A DNA stretch of 64,000 nt, taken from NCBI GenBank assembly GCA_031277535.1, contig JAITMD010000003.1:62001-126000 (forward strand), written 5' to 3'. Each line of letters begins with the position of its first letter. Position 1 is the stretch's first letter. The translations under genes and the position numbers were made by a program. Of the stretch, positions 52,486-61,009 are shown in pieces. Under the pieces are notes generated by a model. It saw only the letters and a list, made by a program, of their open reading frames with translations, did not search any database and was not told the DNA's origin. This DNA is from Flavobacteriaceae bacterium (GTDB lineage Bacteria > Bacteroidota > Bacteroidia > Flavobacteriales > Flavobacteriaceae).

Positions 52486-54264
52486 ATGGAAATATATAAA
52501 TCAAGACAAAAAGAATTTGAAATCGAGTATAAGACAGTAAAGAGTAGATATAAACTATTGGGGGCTTTTCGTTTGTTGATATTTTTAGGTATAGTTTATT
52601 CTTTTTATTTAAGCGTATCTCAGGCAGATTCTTCGTATTTGTATTTTGTGGGAGTGTTACTTATTGTTTTCTTAGCGTTGTTGAAAGTACACAGTAATCT
52701 AAATTGGAGATTACGTTATGTAGAAGCTTTGAAGAATATCAATGAAGATGAGGTCTCTTTTTTAGAAACTGATTGTAGAAACTTTGAAGATGGAAGTGAA
52801 TTTCATGAAGTAGATCACCCTTATGCGTATGATTTAGATATTTTTGGTGCAAAGTCATTATTCCAATACTTGAATCGTACGGCATCATTTATAGGAAAAG
52901 AAAAATTAGCTCTTTTATTAAAGAAGCAATTAACTCCAAAATCTATAGAGGAAAATCAGGATGCAGTAGCAGAATTAGCACAAAAGGTAGCTTGGCGTCA
53001 AGAAATCAATGCCTACAGCAAAATATCACATTTAGATATAAAAGCACACCAAAAATTAAAACAGTGGGCAAGTACAGAGGTGGTTTTGTTTTCTAAACTA
53101 TCAACTATTTTAGCCTTTGTAATTCCTGTTTTGTTGTTGTTGTCTATTTTTATGTACTATATAGATAGTACTACTACTTTGTGGGGGTACCTTGTTTCTG
53201 CATTTTTTTCTTTAAATCTTGTTTTGGCACTGTCTAAAATTAAAATGATTCAAGCAGAAATAGGGGGGGCAGATAAAGTGCATGAAACAATTAATAGTTA
53301 TAGTGCAATTATTAGTAAAGTAGAAAAAGAAGATTTTAAGTCAGAGAAGATGTTAGGTTATTTAAAAGAATTGAAGAAAGATTCTTTTAATGCCAGTAAT
53401 GAACTAAAATCTCTTTCTGAATATTTTGAACAATTAGAAACGATCGCCAATGTTTTTGTAATGATTGTTTTTAATGGTTTTGTTCAGTACCATGTACATA
53501 TATTAAGAAAGTTCTTAGTTTGGAAAAAAGAGAAGGCACATTTAGTAGAATTGACTGTCAATATGATTGGAGAAATTGAAGCATTGAATTCTATAGCCAA
53601 CTTTTCATATAACAACCCACAATATGTTTTTCCACAATTGAGTACAGAACAACAAATGAGTTTTATCAATTTGGGGCATCCCCTGTTAAACGCAAACAAA
53701 AGGGTCTGTAATGATATAGATTTTACACAACAACGTTTTGTAATTCTTACGGGATCTAATATGTCTGGTAAGAGTACCTTTTTGCGAACAATAGGAGTAA
53801 ATCTGGTATTGGCAGGTCTGGGGGCTCCTGTGTGTGCAACTACTGCAACATTTTTTCCTCTTCCTTTGTTTGTTTCTATGCGTTTGACTGATTCTTTGGA
53901 GGATAGCGAATCTTATTTTTATGCAGAAGTTAAGCGTCTTAAAATGATTATTGAAAAAGTACAAAGTCAAACTTGTTTTGTTTTGTTGGATGAGATTTTA
54001 AGGGGAACAAACTCAGATGATAAACAGAGTGGAACAATTGGAGTAATTCAAAAGTTAATTAGAGAAAAAACATTCGGCATCATTGCAACTCACGACTTAG
54101 AAGTGTGTAATACAACCAATAGTTATCCTGATGTTTTAATTAATAAGTGTTTTGAAGTGGAGATTAAACAAAATGATTTGCATTTCGACTATAAGATTAG
54201 AGATGGAGTATGTCAGAATAAAAACGCAACATTTATTATGAAAAAGATGCAAATTATCGATTAG
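52486..54264 (+). CDS. Membrane-bound MutS-family ATPase
   Basis: A 592-residue protein that keeps only the core and ATPase domain of MutS. Two N-terminal helices (LLGAFRLLIFLGIVYSFYL and YLYFVGVLLIVFLALL) and another pair near 205-250 make it a membrane protein. The ATPase half has Walker A TGSNMSGKST near 422, VFVSMRLTDSLEDSESYF, LLDEILRGTNSDD, and ATHDLEV. The mismatch-recognition domain I is missing. It resembles the flavobacterial MutS-like family with membrane helices; its role is unknown and unlikely to be ordinary mismatch repair. A terminator follows within 25 bases. Confidence 0.88.
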   Translation: MEIYKSRQKEFEIEYKTVKSRYKLLGAFRLLIFLGIVYSFYLSVSQADSSYLYFVGVLLIVFLALLKVHSNLNWRLRYVEALKNINEDEVSFLETDCRNFEDGSEFHEVDHPYAYDLDIFGAKSLFQYLNRTASFIGKEKLALLLKKQLTPKSIEENQDAVAELAQKVAWRQEINAYSKISHLDIKAHQKLKQWASTEVVLFSKLSTILAFVIPVLLLLSIFMYYIDSTTTLWGYLVSAFFSLNLVLALSKIKMIQAEIGGADKVHETINSYSAIISKVEKEDFKSEKMLGYLKELKKDSFNASNELKSLSEYFEQLETIANVFVMIVFNGFVQYHVHILRKFLVWKKEKAHLVELTVNMIGEIEALNSIANFSYNNPQYVFPQLSTEQQMSFINLGHPLLNANKRVCNDIDFTQQRFVILTGSNMSGKSTFLRTIGVNLVLAGLGAPVCATTATFFPLPLFVSMRLTDSLEDSESYFYAEVKRLKMIIEKVQSQTCFVLLDEILRGTNSDDKQSGTIGVIQKLIREKTFGIIATHDLEVCNTTNSYPDVLINKCFEVEIKQNDLHFDYKIRDGVCQNKNATFIMKKMQIID

Positions 54265-54287
54265 ATAATTAAGTGTTCAAAATATAT

Positions 54288-54314
54288 AGAGTCATGTCAT
54301 ATGACTCTTTTTTT
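54288..54314 (+). terminator. Terminator after the MutS-like gene
   Basis: Stem AGAGTCAT/ATGACTCT, five-base loop, run of T. Confidence 0.8.
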
Positions 54315-54611
54315 ATGGTTGTTATTCAAAAAAATGGTGGGTGGTCGGGTGGTGATCGGGTAGTGATCGGCTTGTGGTCGCATAATAAAGACTATTTTTT
54401 ACCCGAGCACTATACTATCACTATTGCATCATTACCCTATCATAAGAAACTCAATTTAATAAGGATTTTTCTTAATTTATATATAATTATACTCTTTTAG
54501 TTAATAATCTTGATTATAACTGTACAAATTCTTTTTGTTTTTAATGAGTTATCTGTCTTAGTGGCAAATTTTTACTTTTAAGATGTGTTTGCTCAATCCA
54601 TTGAAAAAGAA
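54315..54611. other. Intergenic stretch with a G-rich repeat
   Basis: Between the two terminators there is no supported gene. A 75-codon frame (54273-54500) runs through the terminator and the repeat, and has no family resemblance. The G-rich repeat is listed separately; the remainder is AT-rich. Confidence 0.6.
54341..54381. repeat. Tandem 11-bp G-rich units
   Basis: GTGGTGATCGG (54349-54359) and GTAGTGATCGG (54360-54370) are adjacent 11-bp units with 10 of 11 matches; a shorter related unit GTGGTCGG precedes them and CTTGTGGTCGC follows. The segment is far more GC-rich than its surroundings. The array at 19148-19240 has the same 11-bp period. Confidence 0.6.
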
Positions 54612-54645
54612 TAAAAAAGAGGTACTTCTGCACAGAAGTACCTCT
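54612..54645 (-). terminator. Terminator after the purine nucleoside phosphorylase gene
   Basis: A perfect 13-bp stem (AGAGGTACTTCTG / CAGAAGTACCTCT) with a two-base loop, T-run on the minus strand. Confidence 0.85.
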
Positions 54646-54671
54646 AAAAGATATAGATGTAATTTAGTTTA

Positions 54672-55484
54672 CTACATTGTTTTTATTAATTCGTTGATTA
54701 ATTCACGAGCAATTGGTTCTGCTGCTTCTACAGCTCTAAGTACATCTTCGTGATGAGCTTCTACAATTCCTTCTTCGTTACCCATATCAGAAATTACAGA
54801 AATACCAAATACTTTCATATCCATATGGCGAGCAACAATTACTTCTGGTACTGTAGACATTCCAACACAGTCCGCACCTACGATACGAACCATTTTATAC
54901 TCCGCTAAGGTCTCAAAAGTAGGACCTTGTAATCCATAGTACACTCCTTGTTTAATATCAAAGTTTTTAGCTTTAGCTATTTCTTGTGCTTTTTTAATAA
55001 GTGTTCCAGTATAGGCATCGTTCATATTTACAAAACGAGGTCCAAAACGTTCATCATTGTGACCTCTCAATGGATGATCTGGAAAAGCGTTGATGTGATC
55101 TGTAATAATCATTATATCTCCAACTCTGAAAGAAGGATTTACACCTCCAGAAGCATTCGAAACAATTAATGTATCTACTCCCATGTATTTCATTACGCGA
55201 ATTGGAAATACTGTTTTAGCCATTTCATATCCTTCGTAATAATGGAAACGCCCTTGCATAGCTACAACTTTCTTGTTTCCAATAGTACCAAATATCAAAG
55301 CCCCCTTATGTCCTTGTACAGTTGATACTGGGAAATTTGGAATTTCTGAATAAGGAATTTCGTGCTCGATAGTTATATCAGCAGTTAAATTTCCTAAACC
55401 TGAACCTAACACAATACCAATTTCTGGTTTAAATTGTGTTCTGTCAATTAAATACTTAACCGTTTCTTGTACTTGATCCCACAT
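54672..55484 (-). CDS. Purine-nucleoside phosphorylase
   Basis: A 270-residue trimeric-type PNP that splits purine nucleosides with phosphate in the salvage pathway. Phosphate-binding GSGLGN (27-32), MQGRFHYYEGY, SNASGGVN and LQGPTFETLAEY. It is overlapped by 29 bases by the end of lpxK, so the two are co-transcribed. Functional links between purine salvage and lipid A are not obvious; the overlap may simply reflect compaction. Confidence 0.96.
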   Translation of the reverse strand: MWDQVQETVKYLIDRTQFKPEIGIVLGSGLGNLTADITIEHEIPYSEIPNFPVSTVQGHKGALIFGTIGNKKVVAMQGRFHYYEGYEMAKTVFPIRVMKYMGVDTLIVSNASGGVNPSFRVGDIMIITDHINAFPDHPLRGHNDERFGPRFVNMNDAYTGTLIKKAQEIAKAKNFDIKQGVYYGLQGPTFETLAEYKMVRIVGADCVGMSTVPEVIVARHMDMKVFGISVISDMGNEEGIVEAHHEDVLRAVEAAEPIARELINELIKTM

Positions 55485-56481
55485 AGTTTAGAATTTTTTT
55501 GTCAAACTCTTCTTGTCCATTTATAAAAGAAGTTTGAATTGGTAAATAATATAATTTATCTTTTGGAATTAAGTTCATTAATCGAACATAATCCTTTTCT
55601 GTTGTAATAATCTTTTTCTGCATAGCAGTATTCAAAATTAGTTCAATATCTGAAGAAGAAAAATGATGATGGTCAGCATATGTTAAACAAATTGTACTAT
55701 CATTTTTTAAATGTTGGAAAAAAGTATCAGGTTTGGCTATTCCCGCAACCATGATAAATTCTTCATTTTTCAGCTTTTCTACTTCTATTGAAGCACACTT
55801 TGAATATGCAATTTTACTGAATTCAATATACGTAAAAAAAGACAATTGTCCTTCTTTTAATTTTAACTTTTTAGTTATTAAATCTTGATTCTTTTTACTT
55901 AAATCTTTAGGACATTTAGTTACAATAATAATAGAAGCACGCTTAGCTCCACTTCTTGTTTCTCTCAAATTACCTGTTGGTAACATATAGTCTTCATAGA
56001 AGGGTTCGCTGTAGGTTGTTAACAATATATTTAAACCTCCATATACAGGTAAATGCTGAAAGGCGTCATCTAAAATAATAGTTTCTGTAGCTGGTTTTTG
56101 TTTTAGTATTTGTTGTATCCCGTTAACGCGTTTAGCGTCTACTGCAACATTGATTTGAGAAAACTTATTGTGATATTGAAAAGGTTCATCACCTATCTCT
56201 TCCATAGTTGTAGTGGAGTTGGCAAGAATAAAGCCTTCACTTTTTCTTTTGTACCCTCTGCTTAAAGTAGCTATTTGATATTTGTTGCTTAATAGTCGGA
56301 TGAGGTATTCTACCATAGGTGTTTTTCCTGTTCCTCCTACACTTAAATTACCAACTACAATAGTGGGAATTGTAAAAGAAGTACGCTTAAAGATTCCTAT
56401 ATGATAAAAATAGGTTCGCATACTGGTTATTATACCATATAGTATAGCAAAAGGGAATAGTATTTTTCGAAGTAGATTCAT
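55456..56481 (-). CDS. lpxK: Tetraacyldisaccharide 4'-kinase
   Basis: Phosphorylates the 4' position of the lipid A precursor at the inner membrane. The 341 residues begin with a hydrophobic stretch (LLRKILFPFAILYGIITSMR) and carry the P-loop VVGNLSVGGTGKTPM near 42-56, the SRGYKR motif, DDAFQH and the TEKDYVRL block near the end. It precedes pnp on the same strand and overlaps it. Confidence 0.95.
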   Translation of the reverse strand: MNLLRKILFPFAILYGIITSMRTYFYHIGIFKRTSFTIPTIVVGNLSVGGTGKTPMVEYLIRLLSNKYQIATLSRGYKRKSEGFILANSTTTMEEIGDEPFQYHNKFSQINVAVDAKRVNGIQQILKQKPATETIILDDAFQHLPVYGGLNILLTTYSEPFYEDYMLPTGNLRETRSGAKRASIIIVTKCPKDLSKKNQDLITKKLKLKEGQLSFFTYIEFSKIAYSKCASIEVEKLKNEEFIMVAGIAKPDTFFQHLKNDSTICLTYADHHHFSSSDIELILNTAMQKKIITTEKDYVRLMNLIPKDKLYYLPIQTSFINGQEEFDKKILNYVGSSTRNG

Positions 56482-56503
56482 AGTACGAAATTACCAAATT
56501 TTT

Positions 56504-56511
56504 TATCTTTG
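56504..56511 (+). promoter_or_regulatory. -7 element of the nif3-coiled-coil operon
   Basis: TATCTTTG, 38 bases before the ATG; no -33 TTG at standard spacing. Confidence 0.5.
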
Positions 56512-56549
56512 AGAAAATATAAAAGTCAAATCAATAGATACGTTTTAGA

Positions 56550-57644
56550 ATGAAGTTAAAAGAAATAATACCAATTTTAGAAGAATTGGCTCCCTTAGGA
56601 TATGCAGAGGATTTTGATAATGTAGGATTACTTGTAGGGGATTATAATAGTGAGATAAAGGGAATGTTGGTTTGTCATGATGCATTAGAAACTGTTGTAG
56701 AAGAGGCTATTGCAAAGGAATGTAATATGATTGTATGCTTTCATCCGATTGTTTTTTCTGGAATGAAAAAGATTACTGGGAAAAATTATGTAGAAAGGGC
56801 TGTTATCAAAGCAATTAAAAACGACATAGCCATATACGCAATTCACACTGCTTTAGATAATCATCAAGAAGGAGTAAATAAAGTGTTTTGTAATGTATTA
56901 GGGGTAAAGAATCCTCGTATTTTATTGCCTAAAGAAAGTTATATACAAAAGTTGGTTACTTATGCACCAAAAGAAAACGCAACTGAAATAAAAGAAGCTT
57001 TGTTTAAGGTTGGTGCAGGAGCAATAGGTAATTATAATCAATGTAGTTTTGTATCTGAAGGGAAAGGTAGTTTTAGAGGAAATGAGAAAAGTAATCCTGT
57101 TATTGGAAATGCATTAGAATACAAAGAGATTGAAGAGGTAAAAATAGAAGTTGTTTTTGAAAAGTATTTACAGTCAAGAGTACTAAGTGCCTTATTTGCC
57201 TTGACGTATTATGAAGAGAAAGCTTATGAACTTTATACACTTGAAAATAAACTTCAGAATGTAGGAATGGGAATGATTGGAGAATTAGAAGAAGAGATGA
57301 GTGAAGTAGCTTTTTTACAAATGGTAAAAGAAAAAACTGGTACAGGAGGAATTAGACATAGTGCTTTATTAAATAGAAAGATTAAGCGTGTAGCAGTATT
57401 AGGAGGCTCAGGGAGCTTTGCAATAAAAGAGGCTTTGGCACAAAAAGCAGATGTATATGTAACTTCTGATTTGAAATATCATGACTTTTATCAAGCTGAA
57501 AGTCAGATTGTTTTGGCTGATATTGGACATTTTGAAAGTGAAAGATATACAAAAAATTATATAGTTGAGTTTCTTTCAAAAAAAATGCCTACTTTTGCAG
57601 TTATTTTATCAACTGTAAATACGAATCCAGTTAACTACTTATAA
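56550..57644 (+). CDS. Nif3-like dinuclear metal protein (YbgI family)
   Basis: A 364-residue member of the NIF3/YqfO family, which forms hexameric rings with two metal ions per subunit. Conserved features: PLGYAEDFDNVGLLVGD at the N-terminus, the CFHPIVFSGMKKITG metal-binding block, HTALDNHQEGVNK, and at the end LADIGHFESE. A PII-like insert (about 125-235) between the two halves gives the longer form found in Bacteroidetes. Some family members hydrolyse GTP or bind DNA; the role here is not established. It is coupled to the next gene by a two-base gap. Confidence 0.92.
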   Translation: MKLKEIIPILEELAPLGYAEDFDNVGLLVGDYNSEIKGMLVCHDALETVVEEAIAKECNMIVCFHPIVFSGMKKITGKNYVERAVIKAIKNDIAIYAIHTALDNHQEGVNKVFCNVLGVKNPRILLPKESYIQKLVTYAPKENATEIKEALFKVGAGAIGNYNQCSFVSEGKGSFRGNEKSNPVIGNALEYKEIEEVKIEVVFEKYLQSRVLSALFALTYYEEKAYELYTLENKLQNVGMGMIGELEEEMSEVAFLQMVKEKTGTGGIRHSALLNRKIKRVAVLGGSGSFAIKEALAQKADVYVTSDLKYHDFYQAESQIVLADIGHFESERYTKNYIVEFLSKKMPTFAVILSTVNTNPVNYL

Positions 57645-57646
57645 AG

Positions 57647-58426
57647 ATGACAAAGAAAAAAGAATTAACCGTTGAAGAGAAGTTAAGAGCATTATATGAC
57701 TTGCAATTGATTGACTCAAGAATTGACGAGATTAAAAGTATGAGAGGAGAGTTACCTCTTGAAGTTGAAGACTTAAAAGATGAGGTTGCTGGGCTAAATA
57801 CACGCTTAGAAAAATTACATGTAGATTTGAATGGTATCGAAGCAGGAATCAAAGAAAAGAAAGTTTCTATTGATGAATTTAAAGATGCTATTAAAAAATA
57901 CACTGAGCAACAAAACGAGGTTAAAAATAATAGAGAATTCAATGCTTTAGAAAAAGAGATTGAATTCCAACAGTTGGAAATTGAACTTGCTGAAAAACAT
58001 ATTCGTGAGATGAAAGCAAGTATTGAATACAAAAAATCTTCTATTGCTGATGCAGAAGAGAAATTGTCTTCAAGACAAGGACATTTAACTCATAAAGAAG
58101 CAGAGTTAAATGGTATTATGACTGAAACAGAACGTGAAGAGAAATTATTGTTAGAAAAATCAGAAGAGTTCAAACAAGATATTGAAGAGCGTTTATTAGT
58201 AGCTTACACAAGAATTAGAAATGGGGTTAGAAATGGATTAGCTGTAGTTTCTATTGAACGTGGAGCTTCTGGAGGATCATATTTTACAATTCCACCACAA
58301 ACGCAAGTAGAAATAGCTGCACGTAAGAAAATTATTACAGATGAGCACAGTGGGCGTATTTTAGTAGATAGCGCTTTAGCTGAAGAAGAAAGAGAAAAAA
58401 TTGAAGCAATTATTGCTAAATTATAA
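57647..58426 (+). CDS. Coiled-coil protein with a degenerate C4 zinc-ribbon
   Basis: A 259-residue protein: a long coiled coil (about 15-175) and a C-terminal segment that matches the zinc-ribbon domain of the C4-type family next to nif3, but with every cysteine replaced: GASGGSYFTIPPQTQVEIAA and DEHSGRILVDSAL in place of the usual Cys-x2-Cys pairs. The fold probably remains without zinc. Gene pairing with nif3 is conserved in Bacteroidetes, so the two likely act together. Function unknown. Confidence 0.85.
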   Translation: MTKKKELTVEEKLRALYDLQLIDSRIDEIKSMRGELPLEVEDLKDEVAGLNTRLEKLHVDLNGIEAGIKEKKVSIDEFKDAIKKYTEQQNEVKNNREFNALEKEIEFQQLEIELAEKHIREMKASIEYKKSSIADAEEKLSSRQGHLTHKEAELNGIMTETEREEKLLLEKSEEFKQDIEERLLVAYTRIRNGVRNGLAVVSIERGASGGSYFTIPPQTQVEIAARKKIITDEHSGRILVDSALAEEEREKIEAIIAKL

Positions 58427-58435
58427 TACTTTATA

Positions 58436-58462
58436 GAGCCCCTTAGTTTAAGGGGCTTTTCT
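58436..58462 (+). terminator. Terminator after the coiled-coil gene
   Basis: Stem AGCCCCTTA/TAAGGGGCT with a three-base loop and T's; seven bases before the next gene. Confidence 0.85.
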
Positions 58463-58468
58463 TATTTT

Positions 58469-59293
58469 ATGAAAAAAGTTGTTGGTTTTGCTATTAATAT
58501 ATTGTCGCTATTTTCGATGCGAAAGGCAGTAGATATAGCTTATTTACTTTTTTCGACTCCACGAAAAGGTAAATTTACTGGAGATATTCCTTCTTTTTTA
58601 AGTAATACTCATCAGGTTCAGATTTCATATAATAGTAATTATATTCAAGGTTATTTGTGGAATGAAGAGGAGCAAGATTTACCTTTAGTTTTTCTTGTGC
58701 ATGGATGGGAAAGTAATTCAGTCCGTTGGGAACAATTGATAACTTATTTGAAAGGAAGTTACCGGTTATTGTGTATTGATGCAATGGGATTAGGAGCAAG
58801 TCCTGGAAAGAATTTAAGTGTTATTGAATACTCTCGATTAATAGGATTTTGTATGAATCAGTATAAACCTTCTGTTGTCGTAGCACACTCTTTAGGAGCT
58901 TTCGCAACTTTGTATCAAGTATGTAAACAGCAACCTTTGTACATAAAAAAGCTTGTTCTTATGGCTGGTTTAGATCAATTTAACCTTATAGCGACGAATT
59001 ACATTAAGCTATTAGGGTATAACAGAAAGTTGACTAAGGCTTTTTATGGTTATTTAGAAGAGTTAATAGAAATGCCATTACTTGCTTATAGCAGTCAAAA
59101 TTTTATTGATACAATACCGTGTAGTGCATTGATTATACATGATGTAAATGATGATTATGTTAGAATAGATGAATGTGAGGTTTATCATGAGAAAGCTGCT
59201 AAAAAGAATATTAAAATAATAAAAACAGTAGGGTTAGGACATTCTTTACAAGATGTTTCTGTTTTCGAAGAAATATCAAATTTTATTAAGTAG
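58469..59293 (+). CDS. Alpha/beta hydrolase
   Basis: A 274-residue hydrolase: LVFLVHGWESNSVRW near 70-85, nucleophile Ser in VVAHSLGAFAT (about 145), acid in IIHDVNDDYV (about 230) and a His in VGLGHSLQDV. The N-terminal 35 residues are moderately hydrophobic (FAINILSLFSMRKAVDIAYLL), possibly membrane-associated. The substrate cannot be inferred. It begins just after a terminator, so it needs its own promoter, which I could not place. Confidence 0.85.
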   Translation: MKKVVGFAINILSLFSMRKAVDIAYLLFSTPRKGKFTGDIPSFLSNTHQVQISYNSNYIQGYLWNEEEQDLPLVFLVHGWESNSVRWEQLITYLKGSYRLLCIDAMGLGASPGKNLSVIEYSRLIGFCMNQYKPSVVVAHSLGAFATLYQVCKQQPLYIKKLVLMAGLDQFNLIATNYIKLLGYNRKLTKAFYGYLEELIEMPLLAYSSQNFIDTIPCSALIIHDVNDDYVRIDECEVYHEKAAKKNIKIIKTVGLGHSLQDVSVFEEISNFIK

Positions 59294-59337
59294 CATACTT
59301 CTGCTAAAAGTACTTCTTATTCCTTGATTAAAATACT

Positions 59338-59345
59338 TACTTTTG
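59338..59345 (+). promoter_or_regulatory. -7 element immediately before rluF
   Basis: TACTTTTG is followed by four bases and then the ATG, as at 11110. This implies a leaderless mRNA. Confidence 0.55.
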
Positions 59346-59349
59346 CCTT

Positions 59350-60258
59350 ATGGAAAAAAACGAAACTCGCTTAAATAAATATTTATCCGAAGTAGGATAC
59401 TGTTCGCGCCGTGCTGCCGATCGTTTGATAGAGGAAGGACGCATTACTGTTAATGGTATAGTTCCTGAGATGGGATTAAAAGTTAGTGATGCTGATGAAA
59501 TTCGAGTAAATGGAGAGTTGATTCACAATAACGAAGAAAAACATGTATATCTTGCATTTAATAAACCTGTAGGAATAGAGTGTACTACAAATGAAAATGT
59601 AAGAGATAATATTGTTAGTTATATCAATTATCCTAAGCGTATTTTTCCTGTAGGGCGTTTAGATAAAGATAGTGAAGGATTGATCATTATGACAAGCGAT
59701 GGCGATATCGTTAATAAGATATTACGTCAAAGGAATAATCATGAGAAAGAGTATATTGTAACCGTCAATAAACCTATTACAGATCGATTTATTCAACGTA
59801 TGGGAAGTGGTGTACCTATTTTGGATACAATTACAAAGAAATGTAGAGTTGAGAAAATTAGTAAAACGGTATTTCGTATCTTTTTGACGCAAGGTTTGAA
59901 TAGACAAATACGCCGTATGTGTGAGTATCTGGATTATGATGTTGTAGCTTTAAAGCGTATTCGAATTATCAATATAGCATTGGATGTGCCTGTTGGAAAG
60001 TATAGAGAGTTATCGAAGATAGAATTAGAAGAGCTTAATCGTTTGATAGCTCCATCAATAATGACTGAGGAAGCAAGTTTTGGTGGAACAGAAGAAAGTC
60101 AACAAAGTATTAAAAGGCGTTCAACAACTGGAAGTGATAGAGGTCGAAAAGAAGAACCAAGGGCTAAAAGAAATTTTGAAAGAGAAAAAAATAATAGCGT
60201 TAGTAAAGTAAGTGGACTTAAAAATGAACGCTTAAGACAACGTAGAAGAGAGGGGTAG
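59350..60258 (+). CDS. rluF: 23S rRNA pseudouridine synthase (RluF-like)
   Basis: A 302-residue S4-domain pseudouridine synthase. The S4 RNA-binding domain (LNKYLSEVGYCSRRAADRLI) is followed by the catalytic motif GRLDKDSEGL with Asp105, then a block LTQGLNRQIRRMCEYLDY typical of the RsuA/RluE/RluF branch. The PVGIECTT block is RluF-like (U2604 of 23S rRNA). The last 55 residues are a disordered, Arg/Lys-rich tail that may bind rRNA. The start is fixed by the -7 element. Confidence 0.92.
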   Translation: MEKNETRLNKYLSEVGYCSRRAADRLIEEGRITVNGIVPEMGLKVSDADEIRVNGELIHNNEEKHVYLAFNKPVGIECTTNENVRDNIVSYINYPKRIFPVGRLDKDSEGLIIMTSDGDIVNKILRQRNNHEKEYIVTVNKPITDRFIQRMGSGVPILDTITKKCRVEKISKTVFRIFLTQGLNRQIRRMCEYLDYDVVALKRIRIINIALDVPVGKYRELSKIELEELNRLIAPSIMTEEASFGGTEESQQSIKRRSTTGSDRGRKEEPRAKRNFEREKNNSVSKVSGLKNERLRQRRREG

Positions 60259-60276
60259 TAAACCCTCTTTTTTTTG
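60249..60276 (+). terminator. Terminator overlapping the rluF stop codon
   Basis: Stem AGAGGG/CCCTCT with an eight-base loop that contains the stop codon, followed by eight T. Confidence 0.75.
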
Positions 60277-60333
60277 CTTTATAGTATTTTCTTTTAAGTA
60301 ATCGTTTTAATGTATTTTTATAAAAAAAGGAAG

Positions 60334-60945
60334 ATGGATTTATTTTCAGAACAAGATACTGTGTATACTAATATTTTACCTTTTGATGGAGAAGTAAATT
60401 ACTATGGTATTGTCTTTTCAAAAGAAAAAAGCATGGCTATTTATCAACAATTATTTGATCAAATAGAATGGAGGAATGATGAAGCCATAATAATGGGGAA
60501 GAAGATTGTAACAAAGAGAAAAGTAGCCTGGTATGCAGATAAGGCATTTAGTTATACCTATTCGAAAATAACGAAACAAGCTTTGGTATGGATACCAGAA
60601 TTACTATCTATTAAAGCTAAAATAGAAGAATTGACACAAGAAACATATAATTCTTGTTTGCTTAATTTGTATCACAGTGGAGAGGAAGGAATGGCTTGGC
60701 ATAGTGATGGAGAAAAAGATCTAAAAAAGTATGGAGCTATTGCATCTTTAAGTTTTGGTGCAACGCGTAAATTTGCTTTTAAACATAAAGAACAAGGAGG
60801 TAAAATTGATATTGTATTAGAATCAGGTAGTTTACTTGTAATGAAGGGAACAACGCAAGAGAATTGGCTACATCGATTGCCTCCAACGAAGCAAGTACAT
60901 ACACCTCGTATTAATTTGACTTTTAGAACAATTATAGAAAAATAG
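60334..60945 (+). CDS. alkB: AlkB-type 2-oxoglutarate/Fe(II) dioxygenase
   Basis: Repairs alkylated bases in DNA or RNA by oxidative demethylation. The 203 residues have the iron triad HSD (His123, Asp125) in the AWHSDGE motif and His180 in NWLHRLPP, and the 2-oxoglutarate arginines in PRINLTFR (192 and 198). NLYHSGEEGMAWHSDGE is typical of ALKBH2-like bacterial forms. A start at 60310 is possible, but the ATG at 60334 begins the homologous DLFSEQD sequence and sits behind an AAGGAAG stretch. Confidence 0.92.
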   Translation: MDLFSEQDTVYTNILPFDGEVNYYGIVFSKEKSMAIYQQLFDQIEWRNDEAIIMGKKIVTKRKVAWYADKAFSYTYSKITKQALVWIPELLSIKAKIEELTQETYNSCLLNLYHSGEEGMAWHSDGEKDLKKYGAIASLSFGATRKFAFKHKEQGGKIDIVLESGSLLVMKGTTQENWLHRLPPTKQVHTPRINLTFRTIIEK

Positions 60946-60951
60946 ATTATT

Positions 60952-60995
60952 CATAACACAAAAGAGCTATCAACGGATAGCTCTTTTGTGTTATG
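60952..60995. terminator. Bidirectional terminator between alkB and the porin-like gene
   Basis: A perfect 19-bp inverted repeat (arms 60952-60970 and 60977-60995; core AAGAGCTAT/ATAGCTCTT) with a six-base loop. Confidence 0.9.
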
Positions 60996-61009
60996 AAAGG
61001 TTATAAATG

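Noticed and set aside
54273..54500. 75-codon plus-strand frame after the MutS-like gene
   Set aside because: It runs through a terminator and the G-rich repeat, and shows no family resemblance or promoter.
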